Assembly (NCBI RefSeq): GCF_004919685.1 | Contig: NZ_SMYZ01000054.1 | Span: forward strand, 62,001 to 126,000 | Direction of reading: 5' to 3' | Length of the DNA stretch: 64,000 nucleotides | From: Mesorhizobium norvegicum | GTDB lineage: Bacteria > Pseudomonadota > Alphaproteobacteria > Rhizobiales > Rhizobiaceae | Shown: positions 18,629 to 30,243 of the stretch, in pieces | Numbering within the stretch: the stretch's first letter is position 1 | Layout of the letters: each line of letters begins with the position of its first letter | Notes under the pieces: generated by a model | The model's database searches: none | The model's input: only the letters and a program-made list of their open reading frames with translations | Told to the model about the DNA's origin: nothing | Translations under genes and position numbers: made by a program

Positions 18629-19645
18629 TTACCTCTCCCCCGGCCGGTCGATACCGGGAAGCTTTGGAAGGCCGAAAATCGAAAAGTCGCCGCTGCGTGC
18701 CGGCGCCTCGGTGCGGATCGCCGCACGCAGCCTGGCCGAACGGGCGCGCGGATTGGCCGCCACCTCGGCGTCGCCGGCAGTCACGCCGCCACCCGCCTTG
18801 CGGAAGGTCGCGGTGCGCGCATGAGCCTCGGGCAGGTGACGCGAGCCGGTCGCGACGTCGGCCCGGTCGGCGATGAAACGCTTGACAATGCGGTCTTCCA
18901 GCGAATGGAACGTCACCACGGCAAGCCGTCCGCCCGGCTTCAGCGCGCGTTCGGCGGCAAACAAGGCCTTGGCCAGTTCGCCAAGCTCGTCATTGACGAA
19001 GATGCGCAGCGCCTGGAAGACGCGCGTCGCCGGATGGATCTTGTCCTTCGGCGCGCGGCCGACATGCGTTTCGATGGCGTCGGCGAGTTCCAGCGTGCGC
19101 TCGAACGGACGCTTTTCTCGGCGAGCCTCGATCATGCGGGCGATGCGCCCGGCATGGCGCTCCTCGCCGAGGAAGCCAAAGATGCGGGCAAGGTCGCCCG
19201 GTTTGAAGCTGTTGACGACGTCGGCGGCGCTCAAACCAGCCTGCGCCATGCGCATGTCGAGCGGCCCGTCGGCACGGAACGAAAACCCGCGCTCGGCCTG
19301 GTCGAGCTGCATCGAAGACACACCGATGTCGAGCACGACGCCATCGGCGCTTTCGACATGTTCGTCCAGCGTCGAGAACGGCGCCTGCACCAGCCGCAGC
19401 CGGCCGCCCGACCGCACTTCCAGATCGCGCCCGGCCGCGATCGCATCCGGATCGCGGTCGATCGCCACCACGGAAGCGCCCGTCGCCAGAATAGCCCTGG
19501 TGTAGCCGCCGGCGCCGAACGTGCCGTCGATGATGATGTCGCCCTCCGCCGGCGTCAGCGCTTCGAGCACTTCGCCAAGGAGGACCGGAATGTGGCGGGC
19601 CGATCCGCCAACGGCGTGAAGGTCATCGCCGTGGCTCGCCGTCAT
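18629..19645 (-). CDS. rsmH: 16S rRNA (cytosine1402-N4)-methyltransferase
   Basis: RsmH (MraW) is the SAM-dependent enzyme that methylates C1402 in the ribosomal decoding centre. It starts MTASHGDDLHAVGGSARHIP, followed by the family motif HIPVLLGEVLEAL and the SAM-binding IIDGTFGAGGYTRAIL. FHSLEDRIVKRF is the C-terminal motif. The ATG at 19645 overlaps the mraZ stop as ATGA, which fixes the start. The frame runs open to 20296 only through mraZ. Length 338. Confidence 0.96.
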   Translation of the reverse strand: MTASHGDDLHAVGGSARHIPVLLGEVLEALTPAEGDIIIDGTFGAGGYTRAILATGASVVAIDRDPDAIAAGRDLEVRSGGRLRLVQAPFSTLDEHVESADGVVLDIGVSSMQLDQAERGFSFRADGPLDMRMAQAGLSAADVVNSFKPGDLARIFGFLGEERHAGRIARMIEARREKRPFERTLELADAIETHVGRAPKDKIHPATRVFQALRIFVNDELGELAKALFAAERALKPGGRLAVVTFHSLEDRIVKRFIADRADVATGSRHLPEAHARTATFRKAGGGVTAGDAEVAANPRARSARLRAAIRTEAPARSGDFSIFGLPKLPGIDRPGER

Positions 19646-20100
19646 TCCGGTCGCTCCCCAGGCTTCGTCCCCTGCCGAAGCTGCAAAAGCCGGGCCCGCG
19701 CCTGCGCCCCATAGGCGGCAAGCCGTCCCGGCTCCCAGATTTGAAAGAAATTGCCGCGTCCGACAAAGGCCACTTCCGCCGAAATGCCGGTGTGTTCGCG
19801 AATGAAATCGCTCATCGTGATGCGGCCGTCCTGGTCGAGTTTCAAGAAGGTGCCATCGCCATGGCAGAAGAACGACATATCGTCCGCCGTCTGCAGGAAG
19901 GGATCTTCGAGCGCGATGCGCTGCTCGTAGCGATCGAGCAGGTCGAGCCCGCCGACATCCATCGCCGGCAGGTCCAGGCAGCGCAGCGCATAGAGTTCCG
20001 AATAGCCGCGCTTCTGCACGACGGCACGGAAATGCGCCGGAACGGACACCCGTCCCTTTGCATCTATCCTGCTTACCGTGTTTGACAGAAACCGGTCCAT
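19642..20100 (-). CDS. mraZ: Transcriptional regulator MraZ
   Basis: MraZ is the AbrB-fold DNA-binding protein that heads the division and cell-wall cluster and controls its own promoter in other bacteria. Two half-domains each carry the DxxGR signature: RIDAKGRVSVPAHFR at about residues 11-25 and KLDQDGRITMSDFIREH near residue 90. Length 152. It is the first gene of the cluster. The upstream region holds four 10-bp-spaced TGGG-like boxes. Confidence 0.97.
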   Translation of the reverse strand: MDRFLSNTVSRIDAKGRVSVPAHFRAVVQKRGYSELYALRCLDLPAMDVGGLDLLDRYEQRIALEDPFLQTADDMSFFCHGDGTFLKLDQDGRITMSDFIREHTGISAEVAFVGRGNFFQIWEPGRLAAYGAQARARLLQLRQGTKPGERPE

Positions 20101-20285
20101 TAAATGCTACAGCCGCTTGCGCCGCCGCACCCCTCTCCATCTTGTCGCACGCGCCGCCGCGGCGCGTTCCCTGCCCCGTATCAGCCGCGTCCGCATGGGC
20201 AAAAACAGGCAAACGCGCAGCCGCCGCGGCTGCCCGATTGGCGTACGCTTTACCCTGACGCGGAACGAAGGCTTTGATATCGAAA

Positions 20286-20319
20286 TGGGGTATCATGGGA
20301 CACTATGGGCGTCAACGGG
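20286..20319. promoter_or_regulatory. Candidate MraZ operator: four boxes with 10-bp period
   Basis: TGGG occurs at 20286, 20296 and 20306, and CGGG at 20316: four boxes exactly 10 bp apart on the plus strand, 186 bp or more upstream of the mraZ start. MraZ of E. coli is known to bind TGGGN direct repeats with 5-nt spacers, the same 10-bp period. Here the boxes read TGGG on the strand opposite to mraZ, a point to compare with known operators. They overlap the possible mraZ promoter. Confidence 0.6.
20287..20315 (-). promoter_or_regulatory. Possible mraZ promoter
   Basis: On the minus strand TTGACG (20315-20310) is followed after 17 bp by TACCCC (20292-20287). The -35 is close to consensus and the -10 is poor. 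It is interlaced with the four TGGG-like boxes, so bound MraZ would block it. This would leave a leader of about 180 nt. Confidence 0.35.
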
Positions 20320-20511
20320 AATAGGCTTCACAAACACGCGCATCACGACCAATGAGAGCGGCCGTGACGGCACGTCTCGTCTTTATGGATCATTAAGCCT
20401 AACGAAGCGTTTAGACGCCGCCTGGCCCAACCGGACGCGCCTTGCCGCGAGCCGCTGCCCAGCATAGCGTCTCGCCGCATCCGGTCGGTCACCAACAGGG
20501 TTTGAAATTCG

Positions 20512-21627
20512 ATGTCTGAAACAGCAAAGTCACGCGCTGCAGCACTTCCTCATTTGCGTCGCAGCGGGCTTGCCATGGGCGATTCCATTCCGCTGCCCCT
20601 GACCATGGCCGCCATTTTTCACGCGCCTGGTGATGCCACCGGCTTCAACCAGTACGGCCGCTTCAGCAACCCGACCTGGGATGCGGTCGAGCATATGCTG
20701 GCCCATCTGGAGGACGCGCCCTGCGTCGCCTTCCCTTCCGGAATGGCGGCAATCTCGGCGGTGTTTTTTGCCGTGCTCAAAGCTGGCGACCGTATCCTGC
20801 TGCCTTCCGACGGCTATCACACGACACGGGCTTTGGCCGATCGCTTCCTCAAGCCGCTCGGCATCACCTACGATGTCAGGCCGACCTCGACCTTCCTCGA
20901 TGGCGGCTTCGATGGCTATCGCCTGGCCTTTGTCGAAACCCCTGCCAATCCGGGGCTGGATATCTGCGACATCGCGGCCGTCGCCGACGCTGTTCACAAA
21001 GCCGGTGCGATCCTTATCGTCGACAACACGACCATGACGCCCTTCGGCCAGCGGCCGCTCGACCATGGCGCCGATATCGTCGTTGCCGCCGACACCAAGG
21101 CGCCCAATGGCCATTCCGATGTGCTGTTCGGCCATGTCGCCAGCCGCAATGCCGATATCATCGCCGCCGTGACCGGCTGGCGCGAGGTTTCCGGCAGCAT
21201 TCCCGGGCCGTTCGAAGCCTGGCTGGTGCATCGCGGCCTCGAAACGCTGGATGTGCGCTTCGATCGCATGTGCTCCTCGGCGGAAGTGATCGCGCGGCGA
21301 CTGAAAGGCCACCGGGCAATCAGCGGCCTGCGTTTTCCCGGACTGGAGAGCGATCCATCGCACAACCTTGCCCGCGCCCAGATGGAGCGCTTCGGCTTTC
21401 TGATCTCTTTCGAGCTCGCCTCGGAGGACAAGGCCGAGGATTTCATCAACAATTGCGACCTGATGCAGGCCGCGACGTCGTTCGGCGGCGTCCACACCTC
21501 GGCCGAGCGGCGCTTGAAGCGAGGCGATGCCGTGCCCGCAGGCTTTGTCCGCCTCTCGGTCGGCTGTGAGCCGGTGGAAGAGCTTTGGAAGGCGATCGAG
21601 GCATCGCTGGAGAAGATCAGCGGCTGA
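20512..21627 (+). CDS. Cystathionine gamma-lyase-like PLP enzyme
   Basis: This is a Cys/Met-metabolism PLP-dependent enzyme (aspartate aminotransferase fold, gamma-family). Visible features are the substrate-loop motif QYGRFSNPTWDAVE (about 46-59), FPSGMAAISAVFF, the cofactor-contact VETPANPGLDI, DNTTMTP, and the lysine site in AADTKAPNGHSD where family members have SxTKY. 371 residues is a little short but complete. It probably cleaves or forms thioether amino acids such as cystathionine; the exact reaction cannot be read from the sequence. It is transcribed away from mraZ as a single gene. Confidence 0.85.
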   Translation: MSETAKSRAAALPHLRRSGLAMGDSIPLPLTMAAIFHAPGDATGFNQYGRFSNPTWDAVEHMLAHLEDAPCVAFPSGMAAISAVFFAVLKAGDRILLPSDGYHTTRALADRFLKPLGITYDVRPTSTFLDGGFDGYRLAFVETPANPGLDICDIAAVADAVHKAGAILIVDNTTMTPFGQRPLDHGADIVVAADTKAPNGHSDVLFGHVASRNADIIAAVTGWREVSGSIPGPFEAWLVHRGLETLDVRFDRMCSSAEVIARRLKGHRAISGLRFPGLESDPSHNLARAQMERFGFLISFELASEDKAEDFINNCDLMQAATSFGGVHTSAERRLKRGDAVPAGFVRLSVGCEPVEELWKAIEASLEKISG

Positions 21628-21635
21628 CAAATCGG

Positions 21636-21936
21636 CTAAAGAGCCAAGTCATCGGCCTCGATGTTGCGCTTGCCATGCAGCACGCGGATAACTTCGATCG
21701 CGTCGTCACCGACACGATACAAGGTGAGATAGTCGCCAACGACCAGATGACGGATATCGGGCGCGATGTTATCGCGCGGCGCACCTGAGAAGGGATAGGT
21801 GGCCAGTTGCTGCCACCGTGCCTCAATGCGATCGAGCAATCTATCGGCGGCAGCTTCTGTCGCGGGCAACATGAAGCCAGATCGCGATCAAATCGTCTTC
21901 TGCGCGCGCGTTCCCGACAATGGGCAGCGAATTCAT
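21636..21936 (-). pseudogene. ParE-type toxin, frameshifted
   Basis: The start ATG at 21936 overlaps the ParD stop as ATGA, the normal toxin-antitoxin junction. The first frame reads ARAEDDLIAIWLHVARD, a typical ParE N-terminus, then stops at 21841-21843. The +1 frame continues with EAAADRLLDRIEARW and PFSGAPRDNIAPDIRHLV, and a normal ParE end DYLTLYRVG and VLHGKRNI. One extra base, or two missing, near 21855-21870 therefore splits a roughly 100-residue toxin. The 78-residue downstream frame starting at 21872 lacks helix 1 and is unlikely to be functional alone. A sequencing error is an alternative. Confidence 0.8.
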
Positions 21937-22208
21937 GCTGCATCGTCAGATCGCAAGCGTCTCCGCGCCTCGGCCTTGATTTCATCCATCGACGCAAATC
22001 GTCCGGGCCCGCTGTCGATGCCCTCCTGCACCAGCTTGCGCAATTCCTCGACCGTATAGCCGTGCAGGTCGCGCCGATCCTTCCATTGCCGTAGCGCATC
22101 GCGGATCACTTCGCTGGCCGACGCATATTCGCCGGCAGCGACCACATCGTCCACCGCCTGTGCCAGTTCCGGCGACAGTGTGATGCTACGTTTGTCGACC
22201 TGTCCCAT
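21933..22208 (-). CDS. ParD-type antitoxin
   Basis: This ribbon-helix-helix antitoxin neutralises a ParE toxin and represses its own operon. The beta-strand KRSITLSPELAQAVDDVV (residues 6-23), the helices with YASASEVIRDALRQW, and a charged C-terminal toxin-binding tail are typical of ParD. Length 91. Its toxin partner overlaps by 4 bp but is frameshifted, so the antitoxin may be a relic or a stand-alone repressor. A palindrome at 22239-22259 is a good operator. Confidence 0.9.
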   Translation of the reverse strand: MGQVDKRSITLSPELAQAVDDVVAAGEYASASEVIRDALRQWKDRRDLHGYTVEELRKLVQEGIDSGPGRFASMDEIKAEARRRLRSDDAA

Positions 22209-22238
22209 GATGCGCTCCCGATACCATTTGCCAACCCA

Positions 22239-22259
22239 TGGTACGATTTAATCGCACCA
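22239..22259. promoter_or_regulatory. Palindromic operator upstream of parD
   Basis: The 21-bp inverted repeat TGGTACGATT-T-AATCGCACCA has one mismatch between the arms and lies 31-51 bp upstream of the parD start. This is the expected location and form of a ribbon-helix-helix autoregulatory site. Confidence 0.65.
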
Positions 22260-22381
22260 GTTTCAAGCAATCGCCGGTCCCGGCTCGCATGGATGGATCG
22301 CTGAACAAGCTTGAATCAACAGGCGCGCCCGAGGGCGCAACCTGCTGATCTCAAAGACTTCTCTTCGATCATGGAGAGAAT

Positions 22382-22791
22382 TGCCAGCTGGCCTGTAAGC
22401 CGGGTTCTGTATGGCCCTCGCCCCTTGCGGCGCGAGAACGTGGCGGCCATTCATCTTGGGCGCATGTTGCCATGCGCCTCACGCAACCTACCCGGACGGT
22501 GAGCCGGAAACAGCCCTCGAGGATTTCCCCTCGCACCGCCCCTATTCGGTCTTGCTCCCGGTGGGGTTTACCGTGCCGCTCCTGTTGCCAGTCGCGCGGT
22601 GGGCTCTTACCCCACCCTTTCACCCTTGCCCCGAATCCGGCAAGCCGGATCGTGGCGGTTTGCTTTCTGTGGCACTTTCCCTGGGGTCGCCCCCGCCGGC
22701 CATTAACCGGCACCGTGTTTCCATGGAGCCCGGACTTTCCTCACCCGCGGCCTTTCGGCGTTTGCGGGTGCGGCCGCCCAGCCAGCTGGCA
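22382..22791 (-). ncRNA. rnpB: RNase P RNA (class A)
   Basis: This is the catalytic RNA of RNase P, which matures tRNA 5' ends. Read on the minus strand it has the universal 5' block GAGGAAAGTCCGGGCTCC (from about 22742) and the 3' block ACAGAACCCGGCTTACAGGCC just before 22382. The two ends GCCAGCTGGC (22781-22790 and 22383-22392) can pair as helix P1. About 410 nt is normal for alphaproteobacteria. A near-consensus promoter lies just upstream. Several open frames crossing this RNA are spurious. Confidence 0.95.
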
Positions 22792-22796
22792 AGGCG

Positions 22797-22825
22797 TATA
22801 AAGGGGTTCACGCCCGAAAACGCAA
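22797..22825 (-). promoter_or_regulatory. rnpB promoter
   Basis: On the minus strand TTGCGT (22825-22820), a 17-bp spacer and TTTATA (22802-22797) place transcription start at about 22791-22789, exactly where the P1 helix begins. It lies in the 48-nt gap after the lytic transglycosylase stop. Confidence 0.75.
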
Positions 22826-22839
22826 ACGAAAAAGCAGAC

Positions 22840-23544
22840 TTATGCGGGCGATCCAAGCGCAGCCATCTGCACCTTGACCTTGCCGCAATAGGCGGCTGAC
22901 ACCGGGTTCATCCGCGTTGCGGCGTGTCCGGCATTGTATTTCAGAATCGTGCCGCAGGTCGTACCGCCGCCGAGATTCCGCGCCATGGCAAGGTATTTCA
23001 TACCGTATTTGATGTTGGTGTCGGGATCGAACAGGCCCTTGGCGGAACCGTTATAACCCATCATCCGCGCCGTTGCAGGCTTGATCTGCATCAGGCCGAT
23101 CTCCCCGGCGCTGCCGACGATGTTGGACCGGTAGTTGCTCTCGATCTTGATGACCGCCGTGGCGAGCGACACCGGCACACCTTCGATCGCCGCGTAGCGG
23201 GCAACGATTGCGGAATATTGGCCGCTGCTGGCCACCGCGGCCGTCGATGCCGCAGCGTTCCTGAGGCCAATCGATGCCGTTCTCGTCATGTCGACGGTCT
23301 TGCGGCCACGCTTCGTTTGCCTCTTGGCGGTGGACTTCTTCGGCTTGGACCAACTTGCCTTTTCCGCTTTGGCGGAAGCCCGCTTCGTCGCCTTGGCATC
23401 GTGGCCTGCCTTGCCGCTTTTTGCGGATGCCAAGACAAGCCCTTGATCGGCCCGCGGGCTGAGTGGCGCGGCATCTGCGGCACTGAAGGCAAAAGTCATT
23501 ACGCCGGCAGCAAGAGCTGCCGTCAAAACGGTCAATTTCTGCAT
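22840..23544 (-). CDS. Exported lytic transglycosylase (SLT domain)
   Basis: This enzyme cleaves the glycan strand of peptidoglycan, forming 1,6-anhydro ends. A signal peptide (MQKLTVLTAALAAGVM..., cleavage near residue 26 after ADA) is followed by a basic Lys/Arg/Thr-rich linker (about 45-95). The C-terminal SLT domain (about 110-230) has the catalytic glutamate in AVIKIESNYRSN, then GEIGLMQIKPATARMMGY and LKYNAGHA. The start at 23544 has AGGA upstream. The longer frame from 23589 would hide the signal peptide. Length 234. Confidence 0.92.
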   Translation of the reverse strand: MQKLTVLTAALAAGVMTFAFSAADAAPLSPRADQGLVLASAKSGKAGHDAKATKRASAKAEKASWSKPKKSTAKRQTKRGRKTVDMTRTASIGLRNAAASTAAVASSGQYSAIVARYAAIEGVPVSLATAVIKIESNYRSNIVGSAGEIGLMQIKPATARMMGYNGSAKGLFDPDTNIKYGMKYLAMARNLGGGTTCGTILKYNAGHAATRMNPVSAAYCGKVKVQMAALGSPA

Positions 23545-23752
23545 GTGATCCTGTTCTGTCTGGGCCGCGTGAAGATGTTCACGCAGCAACGCTTAATCAA
23601 TATCGGAACATCCGGGGGGCATTGGGTCCGACAACTTGCACGTCAGCCGTTTGACGTTCGAATTGGTGCCAAACAAGGCCAGGCAAGTCACTTTGAGTGA
23701 CAGCTTGTAATTTAAGGATTGGAAGGATTGCTTGGGAGAGGCCTCCCGGAGG

Positions 23753-24508
23753 TCAGGACCTTATGGAAGCAAGCAGCCTTTGTAGCGTCCGCAGCGTCGA
23801 GCCGTCGGCAACGCCATCCACCTTGCGCGGCCGGAAATGCCGCTGGAAGGCCCCGACGACGATCTCTGTCTGCCGGTCGAAAATGCCCGATATCTCGACG
23901 CCATAGCCGTAGAGCGCCAGCATCGACTGCAACGCCTCGACATCGCCGCCGGCGTCGCCAGCTGTCAGCGTGGCTCCTCGCCGGACGGGTGCGGCCGCCA
24001 CGAGATGGCCGACACCGGCATCGAACAGCGTCCGCCACGGAAACTTCTCGCCCGGATCGATCTTGCGCCCCGGCGCCACGTCGGAATGCGCCAGCACCCG
24101 CTCGGCTTCTATCGAATGCCGCTCGCCGATCCCTCTGCACAGCTCGATCACCGCATCGATCTGCCGCCTGGGGAAACCGGGATAGCCCAGCGAATGTCCC
24201 GGATTGACGATCTCGATGCCGACCGAACAGGAATTGATGTCGGCGCGTCCGAACCACGAACTCTTGCCGGCGTGCCAGGCGCGGTCGCTTTCCCTGACCA
24301 TCTGCACGATGTGGCCGTTCTCATGGACGAGATAATGCGACGAGACCTCGCTCGCCGGATCGCACAGCCACGCTTCGGCTCCGGCGCCGGTCGCCATGCC
24401 GGTGTAGTGCAGCACGATCATATCAGGCTTGAGTGTGTCGCGCCGCGGACCGAAATTCGGCGATACTCTGACCTCGGCACGTGGCTCGTCGGGCAGGAAG
24501 CCGCTCAT
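23753..24508 (-). CDS. ampD: AmpD-like 1,6-anhydro-MurNAc-L-Ala amidase with C-terminal PG-binding domain
   Basis: This zinc amidase cuts the peptide from anhydromuropeptides during wall recycling. Zinc ligands of the family fit His34 (VLHYTG), His141 (LAHSDVAPGRK) and Asp151 (IDPGEKFPW). SVGIEIVNPGH is the core strand. Residues 170-248 form a PG_binding_1 domain (GGDVEALQSMLALYGYGVEI), common in rhizobial AmpD. No signal peptide is evident, which fits a cytoplasmic recycling enzyme. Its start overlaps the next upstream gene by 4 bp. Confidence 0.93.
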   Translation of the reverse strand: MSGFLPDEPRAEVRVSPNFGPRRDTLKPDMIVLHYTGMATGAGAEAWLCDPASEVSSHYLVHENGHIVQMVRESDRAWHAGKSSWFGRADINSCSVGIEIVNPGHSLGYPGFPRRQIDAVIELCRGIGERHSIEAERVLAHSDVAPGRKIDPGEKFPWRTLFDAGVGHLVAAAPVRRGATLTAGDAGGDVEALQSMLALYGYGVEISGIFDRQTEIVVGAFQRHFRPRKVDGVADGSTLRTLQRLLASIRS

Positions 24509-25224
24509 GCGTGGCGCAGGCCCCGCTCGATCATCTCATAGGCGGCATTGATCGCCGCCACCCTGGTCGTCGCGATCTTGATGAATTCCTGCGGCAGGCC
24601 GCGCGCGATCAATCGGTCCGGATGATTGTCGGAAACCAGCTTGCGATAGCGCTTCCTGACCTCTTCGAACGGCTTGCCGCGCTCGATGCCAAGCACGACA
24701 TAGGGATCCCCGGCGCCCAGATTGACGTGCCGCGCCATGATGCTCTCGTAATGGGCCTCGTCGATGCGGAAAATCTCGGCGATGCGGTGCAGGAAGAGCC
24801 CTTCGTGCTCATGCACCAGGCCGTCAGCCTTGGCGATGTGGAACAGGCCGTCGAGTATGTCTTCCAGCATCACGCAGTTGGAATGCCCGGAACCGCACAT
24901 CTGCGCCATCCGCTCGGCATAGGTCTCGAAACCGGCCACGTCGCGCTGGGCGAGATCGAACAGCCGCGCCACATTGCGCGTCTCCTTCGGCGGCACCTCG
25001 AAGATTTCCTGGAATGCGCGCACCTCGTCCTGGGTGACGATGCCATCGGCCTTGGCCATCTTGGCCGACAGCGCGATCATCGCCACCGAGAAGGCGACAC
25101 GCCGGCGCAGATCCGCATCGCCGGAGAAAACCGTGCGCACGGCCTCGACGACATCGGCGACACCCGACGAGGCTGAAGATGAAACGCGGGTGATGAATTC
25201 GCCGAGGCGATCCCAGATCGACAT
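24505..25224 (-). CDS. TerB-like plus J-domain protein (DjlA-type)
   Basis: The N-terminal half (about residues 30-150) is a helical TerB-like domain with acidic metal-site motifs such as KMAKADGIVTQDE and HIAKADGLVHEHE. The C-terminus (about 170-235) is a DnaJ J-domain with the DNHPDRL tripeptide HPD that stimulates Hsp70. There is no clear membrane anchor, unlike enterobacterial DjlA. I chose the ATG at 25224 (MSIWDRLGEF). The earlier frame is low-complexity and crosses a terminator. It is co-transcribed with ampD. Length 239. Confidence 0.88.
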   Translation of the reverse strand: MSIWDRLGEFITRVSSSASSGVADVVEAVRTVFSGDADLRRRVAFSVAMIALSAKMAKADGIVTQDEVRAFQEIFEVPPKETRNVARLFDLAQRDVAGFETYAERMAQMCGSGHSNCVMLEDILDGLFHIAKADGLVHEHEGLFLHRIAEIFRIDEAHYESIMARHVNLGAGDPYVVLGIERGKPFEEVRKRYRKLVSDNHPDRLIARGLPQEFIKIATTRVAAINAAYEMIERGLRHA

Positions 25225-25335
25225 GGCCTGCTTCTTAGTGCCACCGCCCCCCGCTATCAAGCCGGGACAGTGCCGCAGGCCCGACACGTCCGACCAGCTT
25301 GATGCTGACGATGATGCAGCCTCAGCGGACAACAT

Positions 25336-25363
25336 GAAAAAGGCCGACGTGAGCCGGCCTTTC
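25336..25363 (-). terminator. Intrinsic terminator after the small lipoprotein gene
   Basis: On the minus strand AAAGGCCGGC, a short loop, GTCGGCCTTT and a TTTTT run form a classic rho-independent terminator about 30 nt past the lipoprotein stop. Confidence 0.8.
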
Positions 25364-25393
25364 TCATTCATCACACGAAGTACTGCTGCTCAA

Positions 25394-25594
25394 CTACTGC
25401 GCGGGCGCAGGAGCCGGTGTTGCCGGAGCCGGTTCGGCAGGCTTCGGTGCATCAGGTGTTGCCGGCTTCATCGGCTGTTCGGCGGCCGGCGGGTTGGTGC
25501 TCTGGGTGGTGGTGTTATCCTTGCCGCTGTCGCTGCACGCGGCAACGCCAAACAAGGCCAAGGCGGAAACTGACGCGAGAATGAGGTTTTTCAT
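25394..25594 (-). CDS. Small Pro/Ala-rich lipoprotein
   Basis: A 66-residue lipoprotein. Its signal peptide ends in the lipobox GVAAC with the lipidated Cys at residue 20. The mature part is only Ser/Thr/Pro/Ala-rich (repeated PAP and PAT), so it is probably an unfolded outer-membrane tether or spacer. AGGAGAGATGTT lies upstream of the ATG. It has its own terminator. Function unknown. Confidence 0.8.
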   Translation of the reverse strand: MKNLILASVSALALFGVAACSDSGKDNTTTQSTNPPAAEQPMKPATPDAPKPAEPAPATPAPAPAQ

Positions 25595-25772
25595 AACATC
25601 TCTCCTTCAACAGACGCTCACGTTACAGTGAACGCTCGAAGAGGAAATGCATCAGATGGCCGTGAGTTTCGTAACGTTGCGTGTCCGCATGTAACATCAT
25701 GCGCATGGCCGTTGCCGGCCAGGCCATTGCGAACTAACAGATTGCATCGACAAAATACCGGGAGCATGCCGC

Positions 25773-29522
<3,750 letters not shown>

Positions 29523-29660
29523 CGCGCAAGAACGGATGGCATTGCCGGCCAAAGCCGGGAAAGGTGATAAAAGCCAATAAGCGCTAGGAAAAGGCCTTGA
29601 AAAGACAGAGCTTTCCGGTAAGCGGCGCTGGCGGAAAGCCCAGTCACCAAGGGATACCGT

Positions 29661-30183
29661 CGCGCAACTTCATTTGGCACCAAACTGGACAGATTGCGGC
29701 GAAACTGTGACAAAACGGCCTACCAGCTACGGCGCCGCCTAAATGCGCTAAGTCCTGTTGAAAAAAGGGAAAACCGCCGTCAAATCATGTTTGAAGGCGC
29801 CAAAACGCCTCTCGGAACTCTGACCATGCGCAAAAGTTAACCGAAAGCCATTCGGAGTTCAGAAAATCACAGTCAAAGAACATATAAATAATTGATATTA
29901 TTATATAATTTCACTCATCACCTTCGCGATATGATGTGACCAAACTCCGAACCAAACTTTTGCGAACTCTGACGCGCAATAGGCACCCAAAAAGGGGCAA
30001 CGGAAGACGCACCGGCAGGAGCGGAAACCATGAACGTCATCCATTGAAAACAAGCTCCGGCAGACATCAAGAGCCACGAGCAGAACGCCTTAGCTCCGGG
30101 AAATTGAGTTCAAAAAGCTTACCTAAAATGCTCCGTTTTAGGAATGTTTTAAGCCGAAAGTTGGTGCCAAATGAAGTTGCGCG
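29661..30183. repeat. 23-bp perfect inverted repeats bounding an AT-rich segment
   Basis: CGCGCAACTTCATTTGGCAC plus CAA at 29661-29683 recurs as its exact reverse complement at 30161-30183, giving a 523-bp unit. Read outward, both arms encode the same peptide LVPNEVARR within short frames on opposite strands, a by-product of the repeat. There is no transposase in between. It could be a MITE-like element or two copies of a dispersed repeat in opposite orientation. Confidence 0.55.
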
Positions 30184-30225
30184 GAGATGCCAAGTGATCT
30201 TGCGCGCTACAGGGTAAGCCGGCTG

Positions 30226-30243
30226 CTGTCATCCATCTGTCAT
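30226..30243 (+). promoter_or_regulatory. Pho box upstream of btaAB
   Basis: Two exact CTGTCAT heptamers are separated by 4 nt (11-bp period), matching the known PhoB-binding consensus. They lie 50 bp upstream of the chosen btaA start. Induction by phosphate limitation is expected, as is known for betaine-lipid synthesis in Sinorhizobium. Confidence 0.85.

Larger units (their letters stand above)
20101..20511. other. Divergent spacer between mraZ and the PLP lyase gene
   Basis: This 411-nt region has no convincing gene. Besides the boxes and promoter described separately, it contains a lower-GC patch around 20380-20415 (ATGGATCATTAAGCC) that could hold promoter elements for either side. Short open frames here lack a ribosome-binding site and a plausible product. 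Confidence 0.5.

Noticed and set aside
20101..20511. SAM riboswitch before the PLP lyase
   Set aside because: No SAM-II-like pseudoknot pattern could be recognised, and the gene is not clearly biosynthetic.
22411..22899. Open frames of up to 162 codons on both strands
   Set aside because: They cross the RNase P RNA gene, whose conserved blocks explain the sequence. No ribosome-binding site or protein similarity was seen.
29936..30217. Basic 93-codon frame in the AT-rich region
   Set aside because: No ribosome-binding site, repeat-derived C-terminus and no family resemblance.
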